Source: Eublepharis macularius (Eukaryota; Chordata; Lepidosauria; Squamata; Eublepharidae). From it: a stretch of DNA of 64,000 nucleotides. The notes under the pieces were generated by a model. That model saw only the letters and a list, made by a program, of their open reading frames with translations. It had not been told where the DNA came from and searched no databases. The stretch lies in assembly GCF_028583425.1 (NCBI RefSeq), contig NC_072801.1, positions 57,613,766 through 57,677,765 on the forward strand. Direction: 5' to 3'. A program made the position numbers and the translations under genes. Of this stretch, positions 53,898 to 64,000 are shown piece by piece. How positions within the stretch are numbered: the first letter of the stretch is position 1; every line of letters starts with the position of its first letter.

Positions 53898-54599
53898 GTA
53901 AGGATGGGATTTATTTGGAGGCAGGAAAGAAGGGAGTTGCTTGGGATTGGGAATTCGTTGACGGCTCTATCTTGGAGAGAGTTCGGAGGAACTGGGCTCT
54001 GGTCCAGGTGAGGTTCTGGTGGAATCAAAGTGTGTTAAGAGCTTATCGTCTTTCTCGTGGGCACACGCCGCGATCGTGCGTCTGAAAGCACTCCGAGATT
54101 TTTTTTTTTGCCTTCTCGCAATGGAGCCGGCATTAATTCGTCCTCAGGTGGCTCTTAGGCTTAAGGCTACCCTCGGGGAGAATACAGAAAAGATGTTCGG
54201 CTTTTGGGGTCCCGTCTATCTTTTCTTCTTTTATTTCTTTTTCCTTTTCTTCTTTCTTTCCGCCTTTCTCCCTATGATTCCAGGCGGGTAACACAGCTTG
54301 AGCCAGTAGGTCAATTTCAACGTCGTTTCAATAAACTAAGCCTTGAAAGAGCAATCGGGGACTAGAGAACCCGTTTCCCGCCTCTACGCTTTGTGTTTTT
54401 TGAAAAAATCTCGGCCGTGGGTTTTCTTGGGGTCTCCTTTCAGTTGATGGAGGGGGGGGGGGTGTCTCTAGCTGCAACCTCGGGCTCTGCTTGCTCGTGA
54501 ACTTGAAGGCGCCGCGCTCGAGGGGGGGGGGGGCTCCGAGCACGTGCGGAGAGCATTAAAACGCACGCGGGCTCGATTAACACCGGCCCTTGCTATATC

Positions 54600-54790
54600 T
54601 GACGAAGTGAGCTCTGTCTGGGGAAAGTTTGCACTGGAATAAATGTTGCAACATTCGATCCAGTAGAACCTTAAAAACCCAACGAGGTGTTCCAGGGTGT
54701 AAGTTTCGAGGGCCAAGCTCCCTCCATGAGAGACCAGAACAACTTTTGGAATAAATTGTATTAGTCTTGGAGGTACTGCTCGGTTCTTCT
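54600..54790. repeat. Foldback repeat, TAGCACCTTAAAG family
   Basis: GACGAAGTGAGCTCTGTCTG, AGTAGAACCTTAAAAACCC and TATTAGTCTTGGAGGTACTG mark the two halves, diverged. Confidence 0.55.
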
Positions 54791-56260
54791 TTTACGCGAG
54801 CAACTTCCAAAACCCTATTGAACCCCCCCCCCGCCCCCCCGCCCCGGTCTAAACTGTACTAAACTCGTGCGGCAAAACTTTTTCTTCCGCTCAGGCTTTT
54901 ATTACCTCCATGGGCACTTGAGGGCGGGCAACAAGGTTATCGCCCTCGGTCCATATGGAAAAAAGTCCCCCCCCATTGCTCCAAGAAGGGCTGGGTGGAG
55001 CCATTCGGCACTGATACTGAACCAGACTCCCAGAAACCAGCTTTCCGCTTTGGGAGGGGGGAAAGAGAGTTTCGGTTGAAAGGGGAGGGGAAGGCGATCA
55101 GCGCGCTTGTCCCTCCTCTCCTCTCCCCCCGCCCCGCCCCGCCCTGCCCTATCCAGCGGTGGGGGGAACCTTTGTTCTCCGGAGCGTACAATCCAGCGGC
55201 CACGTGTCCTCCCTTGGAGGTCTACGAGAAGGGGCATAGGGATGAAATAGAGACGACCCCCCCCCTCCCGCTTCACTCCCCCCATTAGTGAACAGGTGAT
55301 CATCTACGAGGGCCGGCAGGGGTGTCTTAAGCACATCTAGGGCTAAAAGAACTCCGTAGCCAGCAGCTTGTGCAAATTGATGGGACCGAGAAGCCCTAGA
55401 GCAAGGCAAGGGTTAATGCCTAGAGCGTTTGACTGTTCGGTGAACTGTTAAAGCCGGCCCTCCTCGTTGAGAAGTGCATTTCTTGCCTAGCGGGTATTCT
55501 GGAACGCCTGGGTCCCTTCATTGCCATCTGCAACGAGTCTTTTCTTGCCTCCTCCCCTCCCTTCGCGTGTGGGGTAGAGAACCTGGTTGCGAAAGCCGTT
55601 AGCTTCTGAAGGTGGTTGTGGGGGGGGTTGCGGGAGTGAGCAGGTCCCTTGCATTGCACGCACTCAAGTCTGACACGCTACGGGCAATTTGTTGCAACAG
55701 GTGAACTTGCTCACAGTGTGCAGCATCATACGCTGATGAGATCGTATCGTGGCGAGCGTTTCGAGGCACCCTGAAGAGGAGATGCAAATTTGTTTCTGTA
55801 TTAGCGACATGTCCGTGAGCGGCTTCTCTTGCTAGGATGATTGGGGAAGGGGAGAAGAAGCTTCTTCCATCTCTTCCCCTCCCAGTGCTAGCAATGGAAA
55901 GGCCTCTGATGTGTAGATAGAGGAAAGGGTGATGGAAGTGAGCCACCAACTCCCATGAGAGCTATAAAATTGGCCTAATGAGGACTAGAAAATTGCCAAT
56001 TCCTCTGGACGGCCCTATTGTCCTCCCTATGCTTGCAAACACATGTAGGCATATATGTGGCTCCTGTTTTTCTTCCCCTCCTGCTTTCATTTAGCAAACT
56101 GGGATCGAAAATTGGACCTTGAACCACAGGGTGCTCTGTACTATCTGGATTAATATGGTGTGTAAATATGCAGCAGCCATCTGTCCTGAGGCTTCAAATG
56201 GCTAGGCACCTGCTGTTGAATAAGTGTTCCTCAAGACCTGAAAGCATAAATGCAAAGCAG

Positions 56261-56462
56261 GATTGCCAATCTCCAGGTGGGGCCTGGAATTCCCCCAGAA
56301 TTACAACTGATCTCCAGACTACAGAGACGAATTCCCCTGGAGGAAACTGCTGCTGTGGGGCAGAGTTAAATTTTAGGATATTACTTCCCCACTGAATACC
56401 CTCCCCAGGCACACACACCCAATCCCCAGGAATTTTTGAATCTTTAGTTGGTAGTCCTAGGA
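56261..56462 (+). repeat. Dispersed repeat, family A
   Basis: ATTGCCAATCTCCAGGTGG, AATTACAACTGATCTCCAG and CCCAATCCCCAGGAATTT in forward order. Confidence 0.75.
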
Positions 56463-56859
56463 AGCAGAGTAAGACTACCTTAAGGGTGATGGGGGGGAGT
56501 CCTATCCAAGAAAGTTAGCTTGCAAGCGTGTAAATCTGTGACTGGTACCAGTGCTGATCTAGTACGTAACTCCCCCAAACCGGTTGCCCAATGCCAGGGC
56601 TCTGGTTCAACAATGCAAGGAAGCAGTAAAGCTGATTCTTCTTCACTGTTAACCAAAACCAGGCCAGCCCTACCTTCCTGGAATTAGGTGTTATTTATTT
56701 AGGCAGTTACTTGGCTTTTCTCCCCATGGGGATCCAAAGCAGTCTATAAACGTACCTAACAACTTCATTTTTTCCTCTGAATTGAATTTATTTATTTAAA
56801 AACACATCATAGGCAAGTTCTGAATGCGATGGATTAGTTAATTCAGGTACTTTATTTGA

Positions 56860-57085
56860 TGTTTAGATATTTATACCCTATTTTTCACCCCAGTTGCAAG
56901 CCAAGTGGTTTACAATATTCTCCCCTTTTATATTCACAATAACAGGGCTGTGAAGTAGGTTAAGCTGGGAGAATGTGTCTGCCCCAAGGTCACCAGATGA
57001 ACTTCCTTGGTAGACTTGGGGGTTTTTTGAACCTGGATTCTTCCCTATCACAGTCTTAGCACTCCCTAACTGATGCACCACGCCG
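56860..57085 (-). mobile_element. tRNA-derived MIR-like SINE remnant
   Basis: Minus-strand copy with GATATTTATACCCTATTTTT tail side, CAAGTGGTTTACAATATTC and a head side at CTAACTGATGCACCACGCC. Confidence 0.6.
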
Positions 57086-57644
57086 GCCACACTTGGGCTA
57101 CATACCTGCAGGGTGTGTGAGGCGGCATGGGTGTGGGTTCCTGCCTTTTGAAACTGAACTTGGGTCAGTAGTTCACATTGGTGAGAAACAGCAGGCTCCA
57201 TCCAAGTGAATGGGGGCAGAGTGATACTGCAGATACACAGGTTCAAATACCCCTTTGCCCATGGATCTTCTTGGTACAGTTGTGCTTTCAGCCTAACCTA
57301 CCTCATGGTAGTTGTGAGGTTAAAATGCTTTAAGGAGGGGACAGTCACATATGCTTCCCTGAGCTCCTTGGGGTAAGTTTGGGGATAGAAATGTGATTGG
57401 TGATGACAAATAGTTGCTGAAACATAATGCATGGATAACAGGAATGCCTCTTTGATGCCCCCCTTGCACTTGGGAATGGCAGGTACAGAGTTTATCCCAA
57501 GTGGGACCCTACCCTGTCATTTGCAGGTGTGGAGATGGGAAGGGCTTGCAGCGAGCCATGTTTGAGATGTCACCTCGCATGATACGCCTTCAGAAAACAG
57601 CTTCTTTGACTATTTCCTAAACTCTAGAAAGCCATTTTCCCAAA

Positions 57645-57720
57645 CATGAGGCTTGAGTCCATGAAAGTTCATGCTAGAATAAAAGCTGCTTAGTTTTTAA
57701 GATGCCATAAGAGTTCTGTT
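57645..57720. repeat. Foldback-family fragment
   Basis: GAGTCCATGAAAGTTCATGC and TTAAGATGCCATAAGAG resemble the 3' half of the TAGCACCTTAAAG family. Confidence 0.4.
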
Positions 57721-58084
57721 GCAGCGCAGTGAGTGAAGTTCCCCTTCCAGAATTTCCCTAAAAGTTTTACCACAGAGGATGGTATCTCACACATGGCTTC
57801 CTAATAAGAATAGCCTAGTGACTTAGCTCTGATGAGACAAAATCAAAAGTGTGACATCTACTTATTTAACAACTTGACACGAGAAGTGCTGGAGCTTGTA
57901 TGTACTAAAACTTTTGGTACTTTCTCCAGTTTCATTTCTCTTTGTTTGGAGGGAACAGTGTTTTCCCCATCAAAAATTCTATTGGTATTAAAAAGGCCCT
58001 CCATTTTGTCTTAAAAGAAAACACAGCAGTGTCTGATGTTATATGTTAATTTAATATTCCTGTGGGGGTTTCTAAGAGAATGGG

Positions 58085-58275
58085 CTTCTAAAATATTTAT
58101 AGTCTGCTTTCCTCTCCATTGGAGACTCGTTCTCCTGTCCTCCATTTTATCCTCATGACAACCCTGTGAGGTAGGTTAGACTGAGAATGTGTGATGGGCC
58201 CAGTGTCACCCAGCAAGCTTCCATGGCAGAGTGGGTCAAAACCTGGGTCTCCTAGATCCTTGTCTGATGCTTGCT
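58085..58275 (-). mobile_element. tRNA-derived MIR-like SINE
   Basis: Minus-strand copy: TTTATAGTCTGCTTTCC, CATGACAACCCTGTGAGG, ACCCAGCAAGCTTCCATGGC and CTGGGTCTCCTAGATCC. Confidence 0.72.
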
Positions 58276-59511
58276 GTTCTTTGAATTTGGGGACAACATG
58301 TCTATCACACTTTTCCTCTGGTCTGACCTGTAGCTAGCCTAATCTGCCTTGGGGTTAAGGTAGGCTAAAATTGTAACATGCACCATGACTAAGATGGAAT
58401 CTTCCCGGATGAGAATTAAAGTGAGGCAAATGGCACACCAATAAAACTACCAAGTGAAAAATATCCACTGCTTTCCTTAACTGGATGTTACCGGTTGCCA
58501 GTGGCTACAAATTTTGGGTGACTTCTCACAGACATGGGAAGTGGAGGTAGAAGGAGCGATGGTGAAATCCTGAGGTTGCTCAAAGTACAGGTGTCTCTTA
58601 CCTGCTGAAAGCGGATCTTGGGAGAACAGACACAACTGTTACACAACTGTTTGCTTTTCTATATAGCCGGCAGGGGTGGGGGAGGATTCTCTGTCCTCCT
58701 CGGCATGAGGAAGAAGAGAAACTCTGAGCCAGCTTTTGTTTGGGCTGGAGCTGAGTTGGGAGAAGCTGCTTGACTTGATGAGTCAGGCAGTTCGTCCTTG
58801 TGTCTTAATCAGAGGGGAGAGTATCACCTCCCTACCTGTCCTGAGAATCCTGTATCTCTATGAGTCAGGTGGAGCCCAGGCTGAACACAAAAGTGAATGA
58901 CTCCTGACAAAGGAGCCTAGCTCCTCTGCCACACCCATGGGCCCAGCCTCAGCCACCTGCTCTTCTTCTCCCTTCCAAGTTCCAGAGTAGTGGCAGATCT
59001 ACCTCAAGGCGCCTGGCCTCTTACCCAGCCCGAGTCCCTCTAGATGAGCAAAGAACATTATAGGTGGGGCTTATGAAGAAGCCCTTGTTGAAAAGCCAGT
59101 CCAATTACCATTTGTAGCCACTATGAGGATGCTTTTGGGATTGTGGGGCATTCAGAAAAGCAGGATGTATGTTGGATTTGGCCCTTGGAACTGTGGATCA
59201 GTAACAGAGTGCATGTTTCACATAAGAAGGTCCCAGGTTCGATTCCTGACAGCTATAGTTCAAGGAAGTAGGTGCTGAAAGAATTTTCTTTCCTGGAGAT
59301 CTTAGAGACCTGCAGCCGTCAGAGCAGATAACGGATTCAGTGATTTGATCATAGAAAGCAGCTTCATGTGGCTTCAAAATGAGCATTCCAGCTCTAGAGT
59401 TGCCTTTTGAAGCCAGCTTGTGTTTAATTCTACATCTTTTTCCCCAGAATCTTCGGATTTGTAAACTACTCACTCTTACATTCATTACAAGATTGTGAAA
59501 GGCTAGGCTGA

Positions 59512-59712
59512 GAGCAAAGCTACAAGTGATGCCCGGCACAGGTTGGACACTTGTCGGCTTCCCTCAAGTTTTGATGGGAAATGTAGGCATCCTGGTCTTG
59601 CAGCTGTAATGGAGAGCCAAGCTGTAAAACCAGGATGCCTACATTTCCCATCAAAACTTGAGGTAAGCTGACAAGTGTCCAACTTGTGTAAGTATCACTT
59701 GTAGCTTGGCTC
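59512..59712. mobile_element. Palindromic nonautonomous DNA element (family C)
   Basis: Ends GAGCAAAGCTACAAGTGAT and inverse ATCACTTGTAGCTTGGCTC. Inner arms CTCAAGTTTTGATGGGAAAT and inverse ATTTCCCATCAAAACTTGAG, as in the copy at 47153. Confidence 0.8.
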
Positions 59713-60471
59713 GTGATTTGCCCAAGAATAGCCACAGAATACTTCAGGGAGAGGACTTGAACTCTGATGTCACCTTCTCCCCCTCCTCTTGCCCACCTAC
59801 TCTTGCTGTTATACCGCACTGTCTCCCACTTCTTCCTGGTATGAATAGCTAAGGAGGCTGGATATTTGGGCACATTTGCCACCCCTTCCTAAGAGTTAAC
59901 TGTTCCAAACCAGATTAGAAGGGTGTAATTTTGCTTAGGATGGCACTGCCAGTATATCAGTTCAGTGAAAACTGCAGGAAGTTAAAAAAAAAAAAATTAG
60001 ACTGCAAACCTGCACCTACATTTCACCTGGCTTCCTCAGCTGAGGCCAGCATTTCCCAGGCTTCTGATAATTCAGAAAACATGTGCCTCGGCTAAGAAGA
60101 CTCACTTCCTTTTTTCACTCAGCCTCGGAGATGAAGACTCTGGATTTCTTGTTTTCAGGAGTATACCTGCCCTTTAAACTAAGGTTTCTTCTACTCCCCC
60201 CTCCCCCTCCCCCAAAAAACAAGAAAGAAGAAATAACAGAGGAAGGAAAAGTAACCCAGTATTCATTATTTCTCTCCCCCTCCCCCTTAATTTTAACATG
60301 CAACATAGCTCTTTATTAATCTCCATGGGAGGAATCTTACGGATTTGTTCTAACTGTAGTAAGAAAAGCCTCTTGCATTCAGGGAAGGTGATTTGTGTCA
60401 GAGGATGGTGCTCTCATTAGTGGGAGATATCCATAGGATCCATCCCGGCATGCTCAACTGTACTGAAACTT

Positions 60472-60591
60472 AGGGCCAAGCTACACATGACGAATGACAC
60501 TTGAACGGCAAGTGGATTGAGTGGAGGGCAAGTGAACAGGGAGAAATACACTTGCTGTTCAAGTGTCATTCGTCATGTGTAGCTTGGCCCT
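60472..60591. mobile_element. Short MITE-like element, 43-base terminal inverted repeats
   Basis: 120 bases. AGGGCCAAGCTACACATGAC ... is mirrored to GTCATGTGTAGCTTGGCCCT with one mismatch in 43. The outermost bases resemble family C ends (AGCTACA). Confidence 0.85.
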
Positions 60592-61596
60592 GAGTTCCTG
60601 CTGAACAAAATGTGTCCTGTCTGTGTCCCCTACGCAAATGGGTGGCCTGTCTCATGCAGTACTCTGTGAGTGGAGACTTCAAGGCTGGCAAGAACCTTGA
60701 GTTACTGAACTTGAACTGCCCTTAAAGCCAAGTGTGAATACAATGTTGTGGTTCGTATTCTGGAGCGCTCAGATTTTACCAAGAGATGCATGAGGGTTGC
60801 AAAGTTGTTGAGTCCAGTGCCTGTGAAAGTGGCTAGAACTTCCTCAAGCTGCCATAGAAAATGCAAATAGGGTCTGACTGAGTTATATGCCTGGTGATCT
60901 GCCACCTGTGTTGCTGGCATGACCTGCGTCCAGTCTTCTAAGGCAGGCCTTTCCTCTTCCTGCTGTCTCCTCCCACACTATAGAAATCAATAATTGCACA
61001 TCGGAAAACCAGACCTTGTGCAAGCTACATGTAGCCAGAAGGGACTTTCCCCTAATATTTAACCCTACTCATTAGGTGGGCAATGGAACAAGCTGTTGAC
61101 TCTAGGTCTACTGGAAAAAACAGGTCTCTCAACTGGGTATCTCAACTATTCCGCTTCACGGCTGGGGTGGGGGTGACTAGAAGAAACCGGCTCAGCAAGG
61201 GGAACCTTCAGCACAATAGACTTCATAGCCTGTGAAATAGCCGGCCTGTGTTCTCCCAAGATCTATTTGTTCATAAGCTTAAGACTTTTCTTTTAAAAGA
61301 GGGGCCTCCGTCTAAGGTTACGGCAACTGCACATCTGTAATTGACTCAGATTTGTACAAGAAGAGCCCTGTTTGAATCAGGTCAAGGGTCTCTCTAGGCC
61401 AAAATTCTGTTGCCAAGAATGGCCAACGAGATGGTTCTAGGAAACTTTCTTACGGCAAGGTTATGTCCACAGTCTTTTTGGTTGTTTAGGAGGTATTCTG
61501 CATCCAGACACAACCTTTATGTAGCTATCGTAGGAGATTAGAAGCTGAGCTAAGAAACTGTCTAATCCTTTTAAAAGCCACCTGGACAGTAGTGCT

Positions 61597-61813
61597 AGGG
61601 TTGCCAGCCTCCAGGCAGTGGCTGGAGATCTCCTAGAATTTTAAATAGTCTCCAGGCCACAGAGATCAGTTCACCTAGAGGAAATGGATACTTTGGGGGG
61701 TGGACTCTATGGACTTATGCCATATCAAGGTCCTTTCCCTCCCCAAACCCCACTTTCTCCAGGTTTCACCCCCAGATCTCCAGGAATATTCCAGCTTGGA
61801 CCTGGCAACCTGA
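61597..61813 (+). repeat. Dispersed repeat, family A (complete-looking copy)
   Basis: Starts GGTTGCCAGCCTCCAGGCAG and ends GGACCTGGCAACCTGA, with all internal landmarks (GGCTGGAGATCTCC, CTATGGACTTATGCC, CCCCAGATCTCCAGGAATAT). The ends form a short inverted repeat. Confidence 0.78.
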
Positions 61814-62264
61814 AGTAGTGCCCATTTCCCAAAGCAAAAAAGCCAATCCTGACTTTCCTCTACCTCATTTGAGCAGGAGGTGCATTCAGAAGTAGCTGTC
61901 TCAATCATAAGATTACACTCAACTTGGAATGTCCCAACATTTTGAGATTGGCTCCAGATCCCCCAGCAGCCATTTTGTGGTTGGATGCATACCTCCCCCA
62001 TGGTAGCCATTTTGTGGCAGTGCTTGCTAACCGTTCTCAAAGTTCCAGAAGTGCTCACAGGCTCAAAAAGGATGGTGACCCCCTGAGTTAAGGTGTTGGG
62101 TAAAAAAACCCCTCAGGTTTAACGGCCATCCACATAAATGACTACTTAAGGTCCTCCTAAGTGATGTTTAATAGTCTGATATAACAACTCTTGTTTGAGG
62201 CAGTTTCTAGGTATTCACCTAAAAGTTTCATCTTTGTCTCTATAGGACTACCTTGTGTTGAACA

Positions 62265-62909
62265 ATGGCCTCTGCTGCCTTCCAAATCTTGGGCATGGCC
62301 CTATCAGTGGTGGGCTGGATTGGTGCAATCGTCACATGTGCCCTGCCCATGTGGAAGGTCACAGCTTTCATCGGCACCAACATTGTGACAGCTCAGATCA
62401 CCTGGGAAGGCCTGTGGATGAGTTGTGTGGTACAGAGCACCGGTCAGATGCAATGCAAGGTCTACGACTCCATGTTGGCTCTGCCTCAAGATCTCCAAGC
62501 TGCCCGAGCCCTTATGGTCATCTCAGTGCTTCTGGCTGTCCTGGCCCTCATGATTGGCATTGTAGGGGCCAAGTGCACTAACTGCGTAGAGGAAGAGAGT
62601 GCCAAGGCACGCATCGTCATCGTCGCGGGCGCCGTCTTTGTGGTGGCAGGAGTCCTCTCCCTGATCCCTGTGTGTTGGTCGGCCAACACAATCATCCGTG
62701 ACTTCTACAACCCGCTGGTGGTAGAGGCTCAAAAGAGAGAGCTGGGGGCTTCCCTCTACATCGGTTGGGCAGCCGCTGCTTTGATGACCCTTGGAGGGGC
62801 CCTGCTGTGTTGCAATTGCCCCAAGAAGGACAGCAACAACTACAGTGCCCGCTATACGTCAGCCCCCTCGCAGCCCCGCAGTGATTACCCCAGCAAGAAC
62901 TATGTCTAG
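62265..62909 (+). CDS. CLDN6: Claudin, CLDN6-like tight-junction protein
   Basis: A complete 214-residue claudin. Claudins are four-pass membrane proteins that polymerise into tight-junction strands and set paracellular permeability. Visible here: short cytoplasmic N-terminus; TM1 at about 8-28; first extracellular loop with the signature W30, G49-L50-W51, C54 and C64 (disulfide pair); TM2 about 82-102; TM3 about 117-137; second loop with DFYNPLV; TM4 about 160-180; cytoplasmic Cys-rich juxtamembrane CCNCP (palmitoylation type); C-terminal NYV, a PDZ ligand for ZO proteins. The start context is AACAATGG. The K31 and YPSKNYV tail fit CLDN6 better than CLDN3, CLDN4 or CLDN9; parts of TM3 look CLDN4-like, so a shared ancestor of CLDN6 and CLDN9 is possible. 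Confidence 0.93.
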   Translation: MASAAFQILGMALSVVGWIGAIVTCALPMWKVTAFIGTNIVTAQITWEGLWMSCVVQSTGQMQCKVYDSMLALPQDLQAARALMVISVLLAVLALMIGIVGAKCTNCVEEESAKARIVIVAGAVFVVAGVLSLIPVCWSANTIIRDFYNPLVVEAQKRELGASLYIGWAAAALMTLGGALLCCNCPKKDSNNYSARYTSAPSQPRSDYPSKNYV

Positions 62910-63443
62910 GAGCCCCACCGCTGGAAGCTGCCATCTTTCTGAAAGCTCAGTACTGTTGGGTCCCTTCAGTGGGATGGAATTCCATCCCTTCTAGGATGCC
63001 ACAAATAATTGAAAACAGAGTATCTTGCTCCAAGATTTCCATCCTGTTTGGCCCATCAGTATTTCTTTTTTTTTTTCCCTCCACAATTACCACAGTAACA
63101 ACTTTTCCTTAAAATTCTGAACTGTTCTGGAGAACATTGTGGACTTATGGTCAATGCCTTCTTTTTATGTAGTTGGTGCATTAGATCTCAAAAGTCTTCT
63201 CTCCAGGTAGTTCATGAGAAGTGGATGCATTTCTGGATACTCGACATGGGCTGTTCAACAAGAGACTGACTGCCAGCCATGCTCCTGTTCCATAGGATCT
63301 CAGCTTGGAGGGAGACAAGTGCACCAAGCCTGGTCATTAATGCTGTGATGTGTTTTTAAAATATTGCTTTTAAGTAAAGGCTATGTAGCCTCTTGTTGCT
63401 TATTTGTCAATTAACCTTGCATGCATTTCATATTGGAAGCCAG

Positions 63444-63507
63444 TTTTTTTTAGTATGTCTGAATAACATTGCAGGTTTTTTTTAGTATGTCTGAATAAAA
63501 TTGCAGA
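63444..63507 (+). repeat. Tandem 32-base duplication over the claudin poly(A) signal
   Basis: Units 63444-63475 and 63476-63507 match at 30 of 32 positions. One of the two differences changes AATAAC to AATAAA, so only the second unit has the canonical signal. Confidence 0.9.
63494..63499 (+). promoter_or_regulatory. CLDN6: Claudin poly(A) signal AATAAA
   Basis: AATAAA about 585 bases after the stop, in the second unit of a 32-base tandem duplication whose first unit carries AATAAC instead. T/G-rich sequence follows. Confidence 0.7.
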
Positions 63508-63794
63508 TTTCTTTTGTAAAAAGCAGCTTGTTTTCGTTATTGATGGGATGTATAAGGGTTAGTTGAAAGCCATGCCGAGCCCTGGAATGTTTCTCCAAGG
63601 CTAAAGCAAGTAAAATAGCTCCCTTGAGCGTACACAGAATTTCACCATGTAAATGCAACCATCCTAAGAATACCAGCTGTTGATGGGAAGGCATTGAACA
63701 ATAAAGAGGGGTGACTTCCAGAAAGATTTGAGCCTTGGCACTGGAGCTGAATACTCATAAACATGCTGGCAAGGGGTTGTGGCTAGGCATACCC

Positions 63795-64000
63795 ACTCTA
63801 GGCTGGGAAATTCCTGGAGATTTGATGGGGGTGGAGCCTGGGGAGGGTGGGTTTGGGGGAGAGGCGGCGCCTCAGCTGGGTATAATATAGAGTTCACCTT
63901 CCAAGGAAGCCATTTTCTCAAGAGAAACTGATCTCTTTGCCTGGAGATCAGTTGTGATTCTGGGAGATCTCCAGCTACCCGCTTGGGGGTTGAGAACCCT
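63795..64000 (-). repeat. Dispersed repeat, family A, reaching the window end
   Basis: Reverse copy: GGGAAATTCCTGGAGATTTG, GAGTTCACCTTCCAAGGAAG and GATCTCCAGCTACCCGC, ending TGAGAACCCT at the last base. It lies just past the claudin 3' end. Confidence 0.75.

Larger units (their letters stand above)
53898..62245 (+). other. CLDN6: Claudin first intron (inferred, 8.35 kb)
   Basis: Runs from donor GTAAGG to acceptor TATAG. It is GC-rich for the first 1.9 kb and then repeat-rich: foldback family (54600-54790, 57645-57720), family A (56261-56462, 61597-61813), MIR-like SINEs (56860-57085, 58085-58275), palindromic elements (59512-59712, 60472-60591). No alternative coding exon recognised. Confidence 0.5.
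62246..63515 (+). other. CLDN6: Claudin second exon including 3'UTR
   Basis: Starts after acceptor TATAG, 19 bases before the start codon, and ends about 15 bases after AATAAA at 63494-63499, where T/G-rich downstream sequence follows. The 3'UTR is about 600 bases, with no inserted repeat recognised. Confidence 0.65.

Overview
The window looks like nuclear DNA of a squamate reptile, most likely a lizard. The evidence is vertebrate-type genes with GT-AG introns, a 5S rRNA-derived SINE and a Sauria-type tRNA SINE, an L1 tail, a Ty3/Gypsy LTR element, and many short palindromic DNA elements. I cannot name the species.

Two host genes are clear. SRRM2 (SRm300, nuclear-speckle and spliceosome scaffold) lies on the minus strand. 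Its coding exons run from 16546 down to 3745, and I could place all 14 of them by splice sites, unbroken phase and match to the vertebrate protein: 6492 bases of CDS, 2163 residues. Its 3'UTR runs to about 2660. A CpG-rich promoter at about 18.2-18.6 kb, with a second CpG cluster at 18.7-18.9 kb, lies upstream. A claudin, best matched by CLDN6, lies on the plus strand near the right end. It has a TATA box at 53789, a predicted noncoding first exon ending at 53897, an 8.35-kb intron, and a single coding exon at 62265-62909 with a poly(A) signal at 63494.

Layout. 1-2660: intergenic, no gene recognised. 2660-18600: SRRM2, with old SINEs and foldback elements in its introns. 18600-53700: about 35 kb with no recognised host gene, built largely of repeats. 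These include three hAT-type elements with intact 8-bp target duplications, a broken 5-kb Gypsy element (23866-28893) with a foldback element inside its 3' LTR, and a 1.46-kb solo LTR (43805-45264) inserted into a 5S-derived SINE. There are also several copies of a GC-rich repeat carrying ETS/CRE-like motifs, a 260-bp near-perfect palindrome at 51 kb, an L1 3' end, and a foldback of about 600 bp at 49.1 kb. 53700-63515: the claudin gene. 63515-64000: a repeat running off the window.

I found no CRISPR array, tRNA or rRNA gene, and no convincing new multigene system. The most informative observations are the complete SRRM2 model and its shortness compared with the human protein, the ZNF143/BANP-type motif cluster at its promoter, the datable nested insertions, and the repeat-borne ETS/CRE motifs. 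Protein and repeat comparisons rest on memory of known families; no search was run.
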